From positions 1 through 6,496 of the forward strand of contig CAUDDU010000057.1 of NCBI GenBank assembly GCA_958448375.1: 6,496 nt of DNA, written 5' to 3'. A model generated the notes under the pieces. That model ran no database searches. It was not told the origin of the DNA and was given only the letters and a program-made list of their open reading frames with translations. Below, one piece after another: positions 1-5,990 of this stretch. A program made the translations under genes and the position numbers. How positions within the stretch are numbered: the stretch's first letter is position 1; each line of letters begins with the position of its first letter. This DNA comes from an uncultured Collinsella sp. (GTDB lineage: Bacteria; Actinomycetota; Coriobacteriia; Coriobacteriales; Coriobacteriaceae).

Positions 1-1010
1 GATTCCACGCCGGGCGCCTCTTCGCCCGGAAGGCCGAGCTTCTTATCGCTGTGGGCGCCAATGGCCAGGTAGACGGCATCGAACTCGTCGCGCAGGCGGG
101 CGAGCTCCTCGCCGTTCACGGAGTGGTCGAGCTCCACGTCGATACCGGCGCTCAAGACCCAATCGATCTCGGCCTGCAGGCGCTCGCGCGGCAGACGATA
201 GCTGGGGATGCCGTAGCGCAGCATGCCGCCCAGGTGGTGGCGCTGTTCAAAGATGCTCACCTTGTGGCCCATCACGGCCAGGTAGTAGGCGCAGGAAAGA
301 CCGGCCGGGCCGCCGCCGATCACGGCGACGCGCTTCCCGGTGTTGTCCACTACATGCGGCTTGTGGTCGTTGAGGTCACTGTGCTCAACGGCAAAACGCT
401 TAAGGGCGAGGATGTTCATGGGATCGTCGACCATGCCGCGACGGCAGTGCATCTCGCAGGGATGCTCGCACACCAGGCCGCAAACGAGCGGCAGCGGGTT
501 GTTCTTGCGGATGACCTTGACGGCATCGGCATAGCGGCCAGCCTCGACCAGCGAAATGTAACCGGGAATGTCGACGTGCGCCGGGCAGCCCGAGACGCAC
601 GGGACGCGGGCCTCGCGATCAAAGCCACAGGAGTGCTCGCGGATATGGTGCTCAAAATCGTCGCGGAAGCCGCGAATGGCCGTGAGTGCCATGGTGCCGG
701 CCTCGTAGCCGATAGCGCAGTCACTCGAAAGGTAGATGGTGCGGGCCGTGCGCTCAATCAAATTGAGCGTGGACTCGTCGGCGCGGCCCTCGAGCACATC
801 GGCGAGCAGATCGCTCAGCGCGCTCAGGCCCACACGGCAGGGCGTGCACTTGCCGCAGCTCTGGGTGGAGCACAGGTTGACGAGCGCCGCCGTAAACTCA
901 ACGGGGCACGGGGCGAGCGGACTCACCGCCAGACGGCGCCCAAGCGCATCATGTAGGTCGTCCATGACGGCCTGAGCGTGGCTGCGTTCCATTACGTGCA
1001 GTCGTGCCAT
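1..1010 (-). CDS. NuoF-like 4Fe-4S / GltD-like FAD-NAD(P) oxidoreductase (C-terminus outside window)
   Basis: Only the first 336 codons are in the window, and the gene runs off the left edge. Seen in sequence: a NuoF-type cluster motif SCGKCTPCR at residues 51-59 with a likely fourth ligand at Cys98 (DCAIG). A GltD-type N-terminal iron-sulfur segment follows, with Cys128, 138 and 142 and then Cys177, 181, 185 and 189 (CGLVCEHPCEMHC). Next comes an FAD-binding Rossmann motif at 228-244 (VAVIGGGPAGLSC) with an acidic residue at 255. In known families this arrangement transfers electrons between NAD(P)H and iron-sulfur partners, as in glutamate synthase small subunits and in subunits attached to formate dehydrogenases or hydrogenases. 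The partner would lie downstream, outside the window. Unlike true NuoF, the FMN/NADH domain is missing and only about 50 residues precede the cysteines. The start at 1010 is chosen because GAGAGGGG lies 5 bases upstream. An in-frame ATG at 1025 would place that site inside the gene. The family is secure, the substrate is not. Confidence 0.85.
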   Translation of the reverse strand, partial: MARLHVMERSHAQAVMDDLHDALGRRLAVSPLAPCPVEFTAALVNLCSTQSCGKCTPCRVGLSALSDLLADVLEGRADESTLNLIERTARTIYLSSDCAIGYEAGTMALTAIRGFRDDFEHHIREHSCGFDREARVPCVSGCPAHVDIPGYISLVEAGRYADAVKVIRKNNPLPLVCGLVCEHPCEMHCRRGMVDDPMNILALKRFAVEHSDLNDHKPHVVDNTGKRVAVIGGGPAGLSCAYYLAVMGHKVSIFEQRHHLGGMLRYGIPSYRLPRERLQAEIDWVLSAGIDVELDHSVNGEELARLRDEFDAVYLAIGAHSDKKLGLPGEEAPGVE

Positions 1011-1015
1011 AAGAT

Positions 1016-1023
1016 CCCCTCTC
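1016..1023 (-). promoter_or_regulatory. Ribosome binding site of the flavoprotein gene
   Basis: On the minus strand GAGAGGGG stands 5 bases before the ATG at 1010. It lies between this ATG and an upstream in-frame ATG at 1025, so it favours 1010 as the start. Confidence 0.6.
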
Positions 1024-1031
1024 ATGCGGCA

Positions 1032-1051
1032 GCCCGGAGGCGAGGCCGGGC
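1032..1051 (-). other. Small GC-rich hairpin in the leader of the flavoprotein gene
   Basis: GCCCGG (1032-1037) and CCGGGC (1046-1051) are perfect complements separated by 8 bases. In the mRNA this hairpin would sit just 5' of the ribosome binding site at 1016-1023. It could affect translation or mRNA stability. With GC-rich 6-base arms it could also be chance. Confidence 0.3.
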
Positions 1052-1074
1052 GAAGTTGCTACACGCACAACACT

Positions 1075-1095
1075 GACCTAAAAAGTTGTTAGGTC
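1075..1095. promoter_or_regulatory. Perfect dyad GACCTAA-N7-TTAGGTC, possible operator
   Basis: Two perfect 7-base inverted arms (1075-1081 and 1089-1095) flank a 7-base AT-rich centre. The site lies 65-85 bases upstream of the ATG at 1010 in an intergenic region. The AT-rich spacer and half-site spacing near two helical turns suit a dimeric repressor or activator. As RNA it would form a 7-bp hairpin with a 7-base loop. I do not recognise the regulator. The rest of 1096-1196 shows no convincing promoter hexamers or gene. Confidence 0.4.
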
Positions 1096-1196
1096 TCCAC
1101 GCAGTTCGGCAGGCGGTATGAAATGTCACCCTCGGCGGTGAAATAGAACATTACCGCAGATAAATGCCATATTTGATAAAACGCGTTACCAAATGA

Positions 1197-1234
1197 CAAT
1201 GCCCCGCCCACGCAATCACGTGGACGGGGCATTG
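1197..1234 (-). terminator. Hairpin terminator of the alpha-glucoside operon
   Basis: A 16-bp stem (1197-1212 with 1219-1234) encloses a 6-base loop and begins 32 bases after the stop codon of the GH4 gene. The only imperfect pair (1207/1224) is C-A if read as plus-strand RNA but a G-U wobble in minus-strand RNA, which supports minus-strand transcription. The bases after the stem are only moderately T-rich, not a clean T run. It may therefore act partly as an mRNA 3'-end stabiliser. Confidence 0.7.
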
Positions 1235-1266
1235 CTCCAGGTATGCGGCCAGCGACCCTGTTGCTT

Positions 1267-2649
1267 TTACTTAAGCTCGGGCCAGTAACCCTTGTTGGCC
1301 TCGATCATGTCGTCGAGAACCTCCTTGGCGACCTTCATCGACGGCACGGTCTTGTTCAGCGTAAAGGCCTTGAGCGCCTTCTCGTACGAACCCTCGATCG
1401 TAGCCTCGACCACGAGCTTCTCGGAGTTCAGCTGCTGCATCATGAGGCCCTGCTGGAACAGAGGAATGTTGTCGCGGCTGATGACCTCGGGGCCGTTCTT
1501 GCCAATGTAGGCAGGCAGCTCGACCATGGCGTCGTAGGGCATGTTGGGGATAGCGCCCTTGTTCTCGCAAATGACCAGGAAGCGCTGCTTGGTGTCGTTC
1601 TTCAGAGCGATAGCCAGGTCGGCAATCCAGTCGCCGTGGCTGCCCGCATAGAACGTGCTCTCGTCGATCTCGCCCGTCTTCTCGTAGTGGTCGATGCCGT
1701 CGAAGAGGTTCTTCTCACGCGTCTCCTCAACCTCGTTAGCACGGGTGCGCTCGGGGTTGGAATGCTCGACGAACTCCTTCTGCTGCAGGTAGTAGTTCAG
1801 ATACGTGTTGGGCAGGTACTCCGGGAAGCACTCCATGATCTCGTACTCGCCCTTCCAGACGTAGTACCAGCTGCCCTTGGTGTGGCGATTCTGCTCGGGA
1901 TGCTCGTCGGTGGCCTCCTCGGGCTTCTTTGCCATGAGCGAGCCCATGCCCTTGAGGTAGGAGTCGGGCAGCAGGATCTGGTGCTCCTTGATGTACTCGC
2001 GCAGCTGCGGGAGCACCTCCTCGCCCTTGTGGCGGATCGAGGTGAACCAACCAAAGTGGTTGAGGCCAAAGTAATCGTACTCGACATCCTTCTTGTCGAT
2101 ATCGAGCGCGGCGCAAACCACGTCGATGATCGCGATCGGCATGTCGCAGATGTTGATGATGCGAGCGTTGGGACGCAGCACACGGCAGCCCTCGGAGACG
2201 ATGGCAGCAGGGTTGGAGTAGTTGAGAATCCAGTAATCCTTCTTGGCGTACTTCTCAACGTCATCGATCAGCTCGACCATGGGGAAGATGGTGCGCATGC
2301 CGTAGGCAAGGCCGCCGCAACCGCAAGTCTCCTGGCCCACGCAGCCGTGACGCAGCGGAATCTTCTCGTCCTGCTCGCGCATGGCGTAGCCGCCCACGCG
2401 CATCTGGGCAAACACGAAGCTCGCGTCGGTAAAAGCCGTCTTTTTGTCGGTGGTCACCGTGAGCTTGATGTCCAGGCCGAGGTCCTCGTGCAAAATCCAG
2501 TCCACGAGCACGCCGACCTTGCGCTGGCGCTCCTCGTTGATGTCGTACAGACGAATCTCGTCAACGTCGAGCTCGTCCTTGCGCAGGGCGATGGACTTGA
2601 CGATGCCGGGGGTAAAGGTGGATCCGCCACCACACAGAGTAATGATCAT
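1267..2649 (-). CDS. malA: 6-phospho-alpha-glucosidase, glycoside hydrolase family 4
   Basis: This cytoplasmic 460-residue enzyme hydrolyses 6-phospho-alpha-glucosides (such as maltose 6'-phosphate) delivered by the PTS permease encoded just upstream. GH4 enzymes use NAD+ and a divalent metal in an oxidation-elimination mechanism. Seen: the N-terminal dinucleotide-binding motif GGGSTFTPG (7-15), VGQETCGCGG (104-113), NYSNPAAIV (143-151), CDMP (168-171) and GLNHFGW (195-201). Cys168 and His198 are the expected metal ligands. CDMP is the signature reported for 6-phospho-alpha-glucosidases, as against CNVP in 6-phospho-beta-glucosidases. Many stretches match GlvA/MalA from memory, including the C-terminal NKGYWPEL. 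Residues about 225-280 appear some 20 residues longer than in GlvA. The stop of the permease gene is 3 bases upstream. AAGGAG (2659-2664), inside the last permease codons, is the ribosome binding site, so translation is probably coupled. The exact sugar (maltose, isomaltose, trehalulose and others) is not fixed by sequence. Confidence 0.93.
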   Translation of the reverse strand: MIITLCGGGSTFTPGIVKSIALRKDELDVDEIRLYDINEERQRKVGVLVDWILHEDLGLDIKLTVTTDKKTAFTDASFVFAQMRVGGYAMREQDEKIPLRHGCVGQETCGCGGLAYGMRTIFPMVELIDDVEKYAKKDYWILNYSNPAAIVSEGCRVLRPNARIINICDMPIAIIDVVCAALDIDKKDVEYDYFGLNHFGWFTSIRHKGEEVLPQLREYIKEHQILLPDSYLKGMGSLMAKKPEEATDEHPEQNRHTKGSWYYVWKGEYEIMECFPEYLPNTYLNYYLQQKEFVEHSNPERTRANEVEETREKNLFDGIDHYEKTGEIDESTFYAGSHGDWIADLAIALKNDTKQRFLVICENKGAIPNMPYDAMVELPAYIGKNGPEVISRDNIPLFQQGLMMQQLNSEKLVVEATIEGSYEKALKAFTLNKTVPSMKVAKEVLDDMIEANKGYWPELK

Positions 2650-2652
2650 TGT

Positions 2653-4269
2653 TTACTGCTCCTTCTCAATTGCGTTTTCGACCTTGTCGCGCATCTCGGC
2701 GACCTTCATGCCAAAGATGATCTGGATATTATTGCCGTTGCGGTTGATGCCGCTGTTGGGCACGTGGTTGATGAGGTCCTCATTGATGAGGTCCGGGTTC
2801 TTAACGTTCACGCGGAGACGCGTAAAGCAGTTCTCGAGCTCCTCGATGTTGTCCTTGCCGCCAAGACCTGCGACCAGGTCGGCAATACCTGCATCGACGC
2901 CCTCTGCGGGAGCCGCGGCAACGGCGCCCTGCTTCACTGCGACAGACGCGGCGGCCTCGCCCTCGGCAACGGACTCGGCGAGCTCGGACTCCTCCTCGCG
3001 GCCAGGCGTGTGGAGGTTGAGCTTCTTGATAAGGAAGGTGAAGAGGAAGAAGTACAGCGCGGCGTTGACGACTCCAAGCACCAGCATAACCGGCCAGTTG
3101 GTCTTATCGACGCCCAGGACCAGGTTGGAGACCACGATGTTGATGATGCCGCCTGCAGTCGAAGCGGGCACGGAGAGGACCTTGAGCAGGACCAGGAAGA
3201 TGCCGGAAAGAACCGAGTGAACGACAAAGAGCACGGGAGCGGCAAAGACAAAGAGGAAGTCCATGGGCTCGGTCACGCAGGAGAGCACGGCGGTGATGAT
3301 CAGCGGGATGATAACGGCCTTGGTCTTATCCTTGTTCCCCTTGTAGGCGGTGACGATAAAGGCGAGGCCGATGCCGATGTAGGGCCACAGATTGTTGAAG
3401 GTGTAGCTGTTGAAGTAGGTGCTATCGGAGAAGGGCTGACCCGTCATTGCCATCTCGGCAACACGGATGGGATAGGCGCCGGCGATAACCTGACCACCCA
3501 GCGTAAGGGTGCCACCCACATCGGAGAACTGGAACGGGGTGTAGATGAGGTGGTGCAGACCGGTGGGAACGAGCAGCTTGTTGAGCATGCCGTAGATAAA
3601 CAGGCCGATGTTGCCCGACTCCTTAATGATGCCGGCAACGGAGGAGATGGCACCCTGAACCGGAGGCCAAACGATGCAGAAGCCAGCGCCCATGATCCAG
3701 GAAATGATGATCATGATCAGGAACGGGAAGCGAACGCCCGAGAACATCGAAAGGGCAATGGGGAACTGCTTGTTCGAGTACTTGTTGAACACGGCGCCGG
3801 TGATGCAACCGAGAATGATGCCGCCGAACACGCCGGTATCGAGCACCTGGATGCCCATAACGGTGGCCTGGCCGGTTCCGGTAAGGCCGAGCATGCCGCT
3901 CGCATCGGCAAGAGAGCCGGTGGCGTTGAGCACGATGTTGTTAGCCTGCAGGAACAGGAAGAACGACATCAGGGCGATCAGCGAAGCATGGCCCTTGTTC
4001 TTCTTTGCCATGGCGCCGGCGATGCCCACGCAGAACAGAATCGAGAGGTTGTTGATGATAAACATCAGCGACTGGTAGACAACGGCGCCCACAAGCTGGA
4101 ACGGACCGGAGCCCAGTACGGGGACCAAAGCGCAAATGGTCTTGTTGGTCAGAATGATGCCCACAATGAGCAGGATGCCGGCAACCGAGAGATACATCAT
4201 CGGCTGGACGATCGACTTCGCGAACACCTCCAACGGCGCTTTGAAATTGAACTTCTTTTTTGCGGTCAT
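2653..4269 (-). CDS. PTS alpha-glucoside permease, EIICB (glucose family)
   Basis: A 538-residue membrane transporter that imports and phosphorylates a sugar. Seen: about ten hydrophobic segments within residues 15-420, including one at 20-40 and two after 315. The EIIC motif GLHH is at 237-240 in the context LLVPTGLHHLIYTPF, and VTEPMDFLF at about 332-340 is the TEP/E motif of glucose-family EIICs. A charged, Ala-rich linker (about 422-460) leads to an EIIB domain with ENCFTRLR, where Cys481 is the phosphorylated residue. No EIIA domain is attached, which fits the separate EIIA gene in the operon. Pairing with the GH4 6-phospho-alpha-glucosidase suggests maltose or another alpha-glucoside. 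Specificity for glucose or GlcNAc cannot be excluded from sequence alone. The ATG at 4269 (MTAKKKF) is preferred over an in-frame ATG at 4296 because AGGAAGGGGAG lies 7 bases upstream of it. Confidence 0.92.
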   Translation of the reverse strand: MTAKKKFNFKAPLEVFAKSIVQPMMYLSVAGILLIVGIILTNKTICALVPVLGSGPFQLVGAVVYQSLMFIINNLSILFCVGIAGAMAKKNKGHASLIALMSFFLFLQANNIVLNATGSLADASGMLGLTGTGQATVMGIQVLDTGVFGGIILGCITGAVFNKYSNKQFPIALSMFSGVRFPFLIMIIISWIMGAGFCIVWPPVQGAISSVAGIIKESGNIGLFIYGMLNKLLVPTGLHHLIYTPFQFSDVGGTLTLGGQVIAGAYPIRVAEMAMTGQPFSDSTYFNSYTFNNLWPYIGIGLAFIVTAYKGNKDKTKAVIIPLIITAVLSCVTEPMDFLFVFAAPVLFVVHSVLSGIFLVLLKVLSVPASTAGGIINIVVSNLVLGVDKTNWPVMLVLGVVNAALYFFLFTFLIKKLNLHTPGREEESELAESVAEGEAAASVAVKQGAVAAAPAEGVDAGIADLVAGLGGKDNIEELENCFTRLRVNVKNPDLINEDLINHVPNSGINRNGNNIQIIFGMKVAEMRDKVENAIEKEQ

Positions 4270-4276
4270 AGCGGTA

Positions 4277-4287
4277 CTCCCCTTCCT
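4277..4287 (-). promoter_or_regulatory. Strong ribosome binding site of the EIICB gene
   Basis: On the minus strand AGGAAGGGGAG lies 7 bases before the ATG at 4269. It falls inside the reading frame if the ATG at 4296 were used, so it decides the start at 4269. Confidence 0.7.
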
Positions 4288-4308
4288 TTTCCGCAAATTA
4301 AGACAGAT

Positions 4309-4361
4309 GTGCCCTGGACAAGACCGTGAGCCTTGCCTTATATCAATCGATGTGTGGGCAC
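4309..4361 (-). other. Inverted repeat in the antiterminator-permease gap
   Basis: The 99-base gap between the antiterminator stop and the EIICB start contains GTGCCC and GGGCAC arms (4309-4314 and 4356-4361). Between them a weaker inner stem is formed by GGCAAG and CTTGTCC on the minus strand. No T run follows, and I see no good copy of the antiterminator target here. It could be an mRNA processing or stabilising hairpin setting expression of the last two genes. A possible -10 (TATAAG, around 4336-4341) lies within it but has no convincing -35. Confidence 0.3.
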
Positions 4362-4368
4362 GTTATGC

Positions 4369-5235
4369 CTAGAGACCAGGTTCTCCAAGCAGGTTAACAA
4401 TGTGATATGCGAGATAGCTCTTCTCGGCATCGGTAACGACAACGTTATAGGTAGACGACAAGTGGGCGGCTATGGCGTCCGCGCACGAGAATGCGCACGG
4501 ATACGCCGTTTCATCGATTCGGAACAGCGCGTCGCCATTGATTTGCCCGGCCGTGGGGTCAAGCGCCCGCTGTGCGAAAAACTGCAGGTGGCGGACGAAA
4601 CGCTCATAGGGCAACGAGGTGTCATCGAGGGTCGTAGCATAGCGCTCGGAAACAATCGCGAGCACGTCGCGAACAAGCTGGACCGAAACAATCAAACGGT
4701 CGGAGCGCTGCGGCATGGTGGCGTTGACGATATGCAGCGTAATAAAACCCTGCTCTTCTTCGCTCATCTGGATGCCCATATACTCCTTGATAATCTGCAG
4801 CGCACGGCCCGCAAGTGCATACTCCTTGCGATAGAACTGCTGGATCTCGAGCAGCAACGGATTCTCACAGGAGACGCCCTTGCGCTCACGCTCCAAAGCA
4901 AGGCTGATATGGTCTGCGAGAGCGATGAGGATCTTATCGTTGATGTCGACATTGAGCTCTCGACGGAGCATCTGAACAATGTCCTCGGCAATCACGAGGT
5001 TGACGGTGGGGATGGACTCCAAAAGATATGCCAAGCGGTCAATCGTACGCGAGTCCTGAGAAGTTCCCTCCTGCAACGCGTAGGTCTTTTCGATCGACGC
5101 CTCGTCGATGGCATCGCCGGCATGACGGCCAAAGCAGAGGCCTCGACCGATGACGATGAGCTCGGAGCCATCGTCCGAAGTGACCATTGCGACGTTGTTG
5201 TTAAAAACTCGCTTGATAACCACGGTACCCACCAC
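4369..5235 (-). CDS. licT: LicT/BglG-family transcription antiterminator (CAT-PRD1-PRD2)
   Basis: This RNA-binding protein prevents premature termination in the operon leader and is controlled by PTS phosphorylation. Seen: an N-terminal CAT RNA-binding domain (residues 1-60) with VFNNNV (10-15) and VIGRGLCFG (28-36), then two PRD domains (about 70-175 and 176-288). The four regulatory histidines are present: His109 (ADHISLALE), His168 (LHIVNA), His216 (RFVRHLQFFAQR) and His278 (AYHIV). Each is shifted by exactly +9 from the LicT histidines as I recall them (100, 159, 207, 269). In this family the permease phosphorylates PRD1 to switch the protein off and HPr phosphorylates PRD2 to activate it. 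The EIIA stop codon is 6 bases upstream. The start is unsure: in-frame GTG codons occur at 5235, 5232 and 5223, none with a strong ribosome binding site. The GTG at 5223 best matches the usual family N-terminus. Translation is probably coupled to EIIA. The RNA target is probably the leader hairpin at 5835-5870. Confidence 0.92.
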   Translation of the reverse strand: MVGTVVIKRVFNNNVAMVTSDDGSELIVIGRGLCFGRHAGDAIDEASIEKTYALQEGTSQDSRTIDRLAYLLESIPTVNLVIAEDIVQMLRRELNVDINDKILIALADHISLALERERKGVSCENPLLLEIQQFYRKEYALAGRALQIIKEYMGIQMSEEEQGFITLHIVNATMPQRSDRLIVSVQLVRDVLAIVSERYATTLDDTSLPYERFVRHLQFFAQRALDPTAGQINGDALFRIDETAYPCAFSCADAIAAHLSSTYNVVVTDAEKSYLAYHIVNLLGEPGL

Positions 5236-5241
5236 AAGAAT

Positions 5242-5754
5242 TTACTCGGAAAGCCAGACGACAGGCTCTTTAACAGCAACAGGGCCGGAAGCATGCTCAC
5301 GAAGAGTCGAGTTCTCCGAGCGCTCGCACACGATAACGAAGACCGTGGGATCGAAGCCGGCGGCGCGGACCGCGTCGAAATCGACCTCGACGAGGGGCTG
5401 GCCCGCGTCGACATGGTCACCCTGGGCAACAAGCGCATGGAAGCCCTTGCCCTCAAGCTTAACAGTGTCGATTCCGATATGCAGCATCACCTGAGCAGAG
5501 CTGTCGTCGGACATGATGCCCAGCGCGTGCTCAGTCGGAAACAGCGCCGCGACGGTGCCGGAAACAGGAGCGCACACCGTTCCCTCTTGGGGAACCACGG
5601 CAACGCCATCGCCCACAGCACGGCTGCTAAAAGCGGGGTCATTGGTATTTTCTAGATGAACAAGCTCGCCGGAAACGGGAGCAAGGATTTCGAACTCGGA
5701 AGCCGCAGTCTTCTGCTCATCCGAACCGCCCATCAGGCGAGAAAAGAAACCCAT
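5242..5754 (-). CDS. PTS glucose-family EIIA protein
   Basis: A stand-alone cytoplasmic EIIA of 170 residues that carries phosphate from HPr-His to the EIIB cysteine of the permease encoded downstream. Seen: the EIIA-Glc fold pattern ILAPVSGELV (23-32) and CAPVSGTV (61-68), PTEHALGI with His76, and VMLHIGIDTVKLEGKGF with the phosphorylated His92, then a C-terminal V-rich strand region. Length matches the Crr-type single-domain proteins. The His76-His92 spacing is 16, one more than the 15 I recall for E. coli EIIA-Glc, because of a slightly longer loop. The ATG at 5754 (MGFFSRL) is preferred over an in-frame ATG at 5772, since GAAGGGA (5764-5770) is placed correctly only for the former. It is the first gene of the operon, directly after the leader terminator. 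Whether it also serves other permeases or has inducer-exclusion roles cannot be told. Confidence 0.93.
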   Translation of the reverse strand: MGFFSRLMGGSDEQKTAASEFEILAPVSGELVHLENTNDPAFSSRAVGDGVAVVPQEGTVCAPVSGTVAALFPTEHALGIMSDDSSAQVMLHIGIDTVKLEGKGFHALVAQGDHVDAGQPLVEVDFDAVRAAGFDPTVFVIVCERSENSTLREHASGPVAVKEPVVWLSE

Positions 5755-5763
5755 GGTGGCATG

Positions 5764-5770
5764 TCCCTTC
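5764..5770 (-). promoter_or_regulatory. Ribosome binding site of the EIIA gene
   Basis: Minus-strand GAAGGGA ends 9 bases before the ATG at 5754. It overlaps the codons that would follow the alternative ATG at 5772, so it supports 5754. It lies just beyond the leader terminator. Confidence 0.55.
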
Positions 5771-5842
5771 ATAAATATAGCCCAACCAAAATCAATCGAA
5801 TGCGCCCCTTGAGACGCACGCGATCAAAGACTTTGGTTAGGC
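5771..5842 (-). terminator. Leader terminator controlled by antitermination
   Basis: On the minus strand GCCTAACCAAA (5832-5842) pairs with TTTGGTTGGGC (5780-5790) over 11 bp. The single imperfect pair is a G-U wobble only in minus-strand RNA. Inside, GATCG/CGATT and TGCG/CGCA continue the stem. After it the RNA is U-rich (TATATTTAT, 5771-5779). The 5' arm overlaps the 3' end of the antiterminator hairpin at 5835-5870, so the two structures exclude each other, as expected for a LicT-controlled leader. The weak U run fits a conditional rather than absolute terminator. Confidence 0.65.
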
Positions 5843-5870
5843 CCACGTCCAAGGGACTCGGTAACCTTCC
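5835..5870 (-). promoter_or_regulatory. Ribonucleic antiterminator (RAT) target of the LicT-like protein
   Basis: Minus-strand GGAAGGTTACCG aligns without gaps to the 5' half of the BglG/LicT target as I recall it, GGATTGTTACTG (9 of 12 identical). The 3' half GGCCTAACC aligns to GGCAAAACC (7 of 9). Inner arms GTCC/GGAC form the upper stem, and GGTTA/TAACC or the terminal GG/CC close the base. At 36 bases it is about 7 longer than classical targets, with the extra length in the apical part. It overlaps the terminator arm by 8 bases (5835-5842). Binding of the antiterminator would stabilise it and prevent termination. Confidence 0.65.
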
Positions 5871-5891
5871 GCATTTCTTTTCACTGAGGTT

Positions 5892-5919
5892 ATTGTAGAC
5901 AAGCCCAAAGCCGGAACAA
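5892..5919 (-). promoter_or_regulatory. Probable promoter of the alpha-glucoside operon
   Basis: Minus-strand TACAAT (5892-5897) is a good -10. A weak -35 TTGTTC (5914-5919) lies 16 bases upstream. Transcription would start near 5885, about 15 bases before the RAT hairpin, giving a leader of about 130 bases. The poor -35 fits a need for an activator at the repeats just upstream. Start site and hexamers are predicted only. Confidence 0.5.
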
Positions 5920-5926
5920 TCATTAT

Positions 5927-5965
5927 GACCGGCGAACGGTATTTTTTCTCCGATAAACGGTATTT
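5927..5965. promoter_or_regulatory. Tandem operator-like repeats, 21-bp period
   Basis: Two 18-base units (5927-5944 and 5948-5965) share 13 bases. On the minus strand both read AAATACCGTT-N3-CGG, and each contains a CCG-N5-CGG dyad. They are offset by exactly 21 bp (two helical turns), so bound proteins would sit on the same DNA face. Their centres fall near -50 and -71 relative to the predicted start, typical activator positions. The regulator is unknown and no DNA-binding regulator gene is in the window. Confidence 0.45.
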
Positions 5966-5990
5966 AGGCGGCACTTAGGGACGATCCTTG

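Noticed and set aside
51..956. 301-codon plus-strand open frame
   Set aside because: It is antisense to the iron-sulfur flavoprotein gene, with Ala/Val/His-rich shadow composition and no motif. The minus-strand frame has cysteine clusters and an FAD motif.
1126..1141. Hairpin TCACC-N6-GGTGA
   Set aside because: Five base pairs are too few to separate from chance. I also considered a molybdenum-cofactor riboswitch in this leader but could not confirm its conserved elements by eye.
1135..1146. 12-base match GCGGTGAAATAG shared with the inner arm of the palindromic repeat (6034-6045)
   Set aside because: About one match of this length is expected by chance in a window of this size, and the flanking bases do not match. 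It could be a remnant of the repeat, but nothing supports that.
1155..1185. Two GATAAA copies upstream of the flavoprotein gene, loosely like the 5948-5965 repeat
   Set aside because: Only short AT-rich words match, and the CGGTATTT half is absent, so a shared operator is not supported.
1243..4329. Very long open frame on the plus strand (about 1028 codons) opposite the permease and GH4 genes
   Set aside because: It runs exactly antisense to two genes with clear family motifs and crosses their junction. Its protein is a low-complexity mix of Leu, Val, Asp, His and Gly typical of the reverse complement of GC-biased codons, and it has no recognisable domain.
4333..5655. 440-codon plus-strand open frame
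   Set aside because: It is antisense to the antiterminator and EIIA genes, both of which carry all their active-site histidines. The plus frame has no family features.
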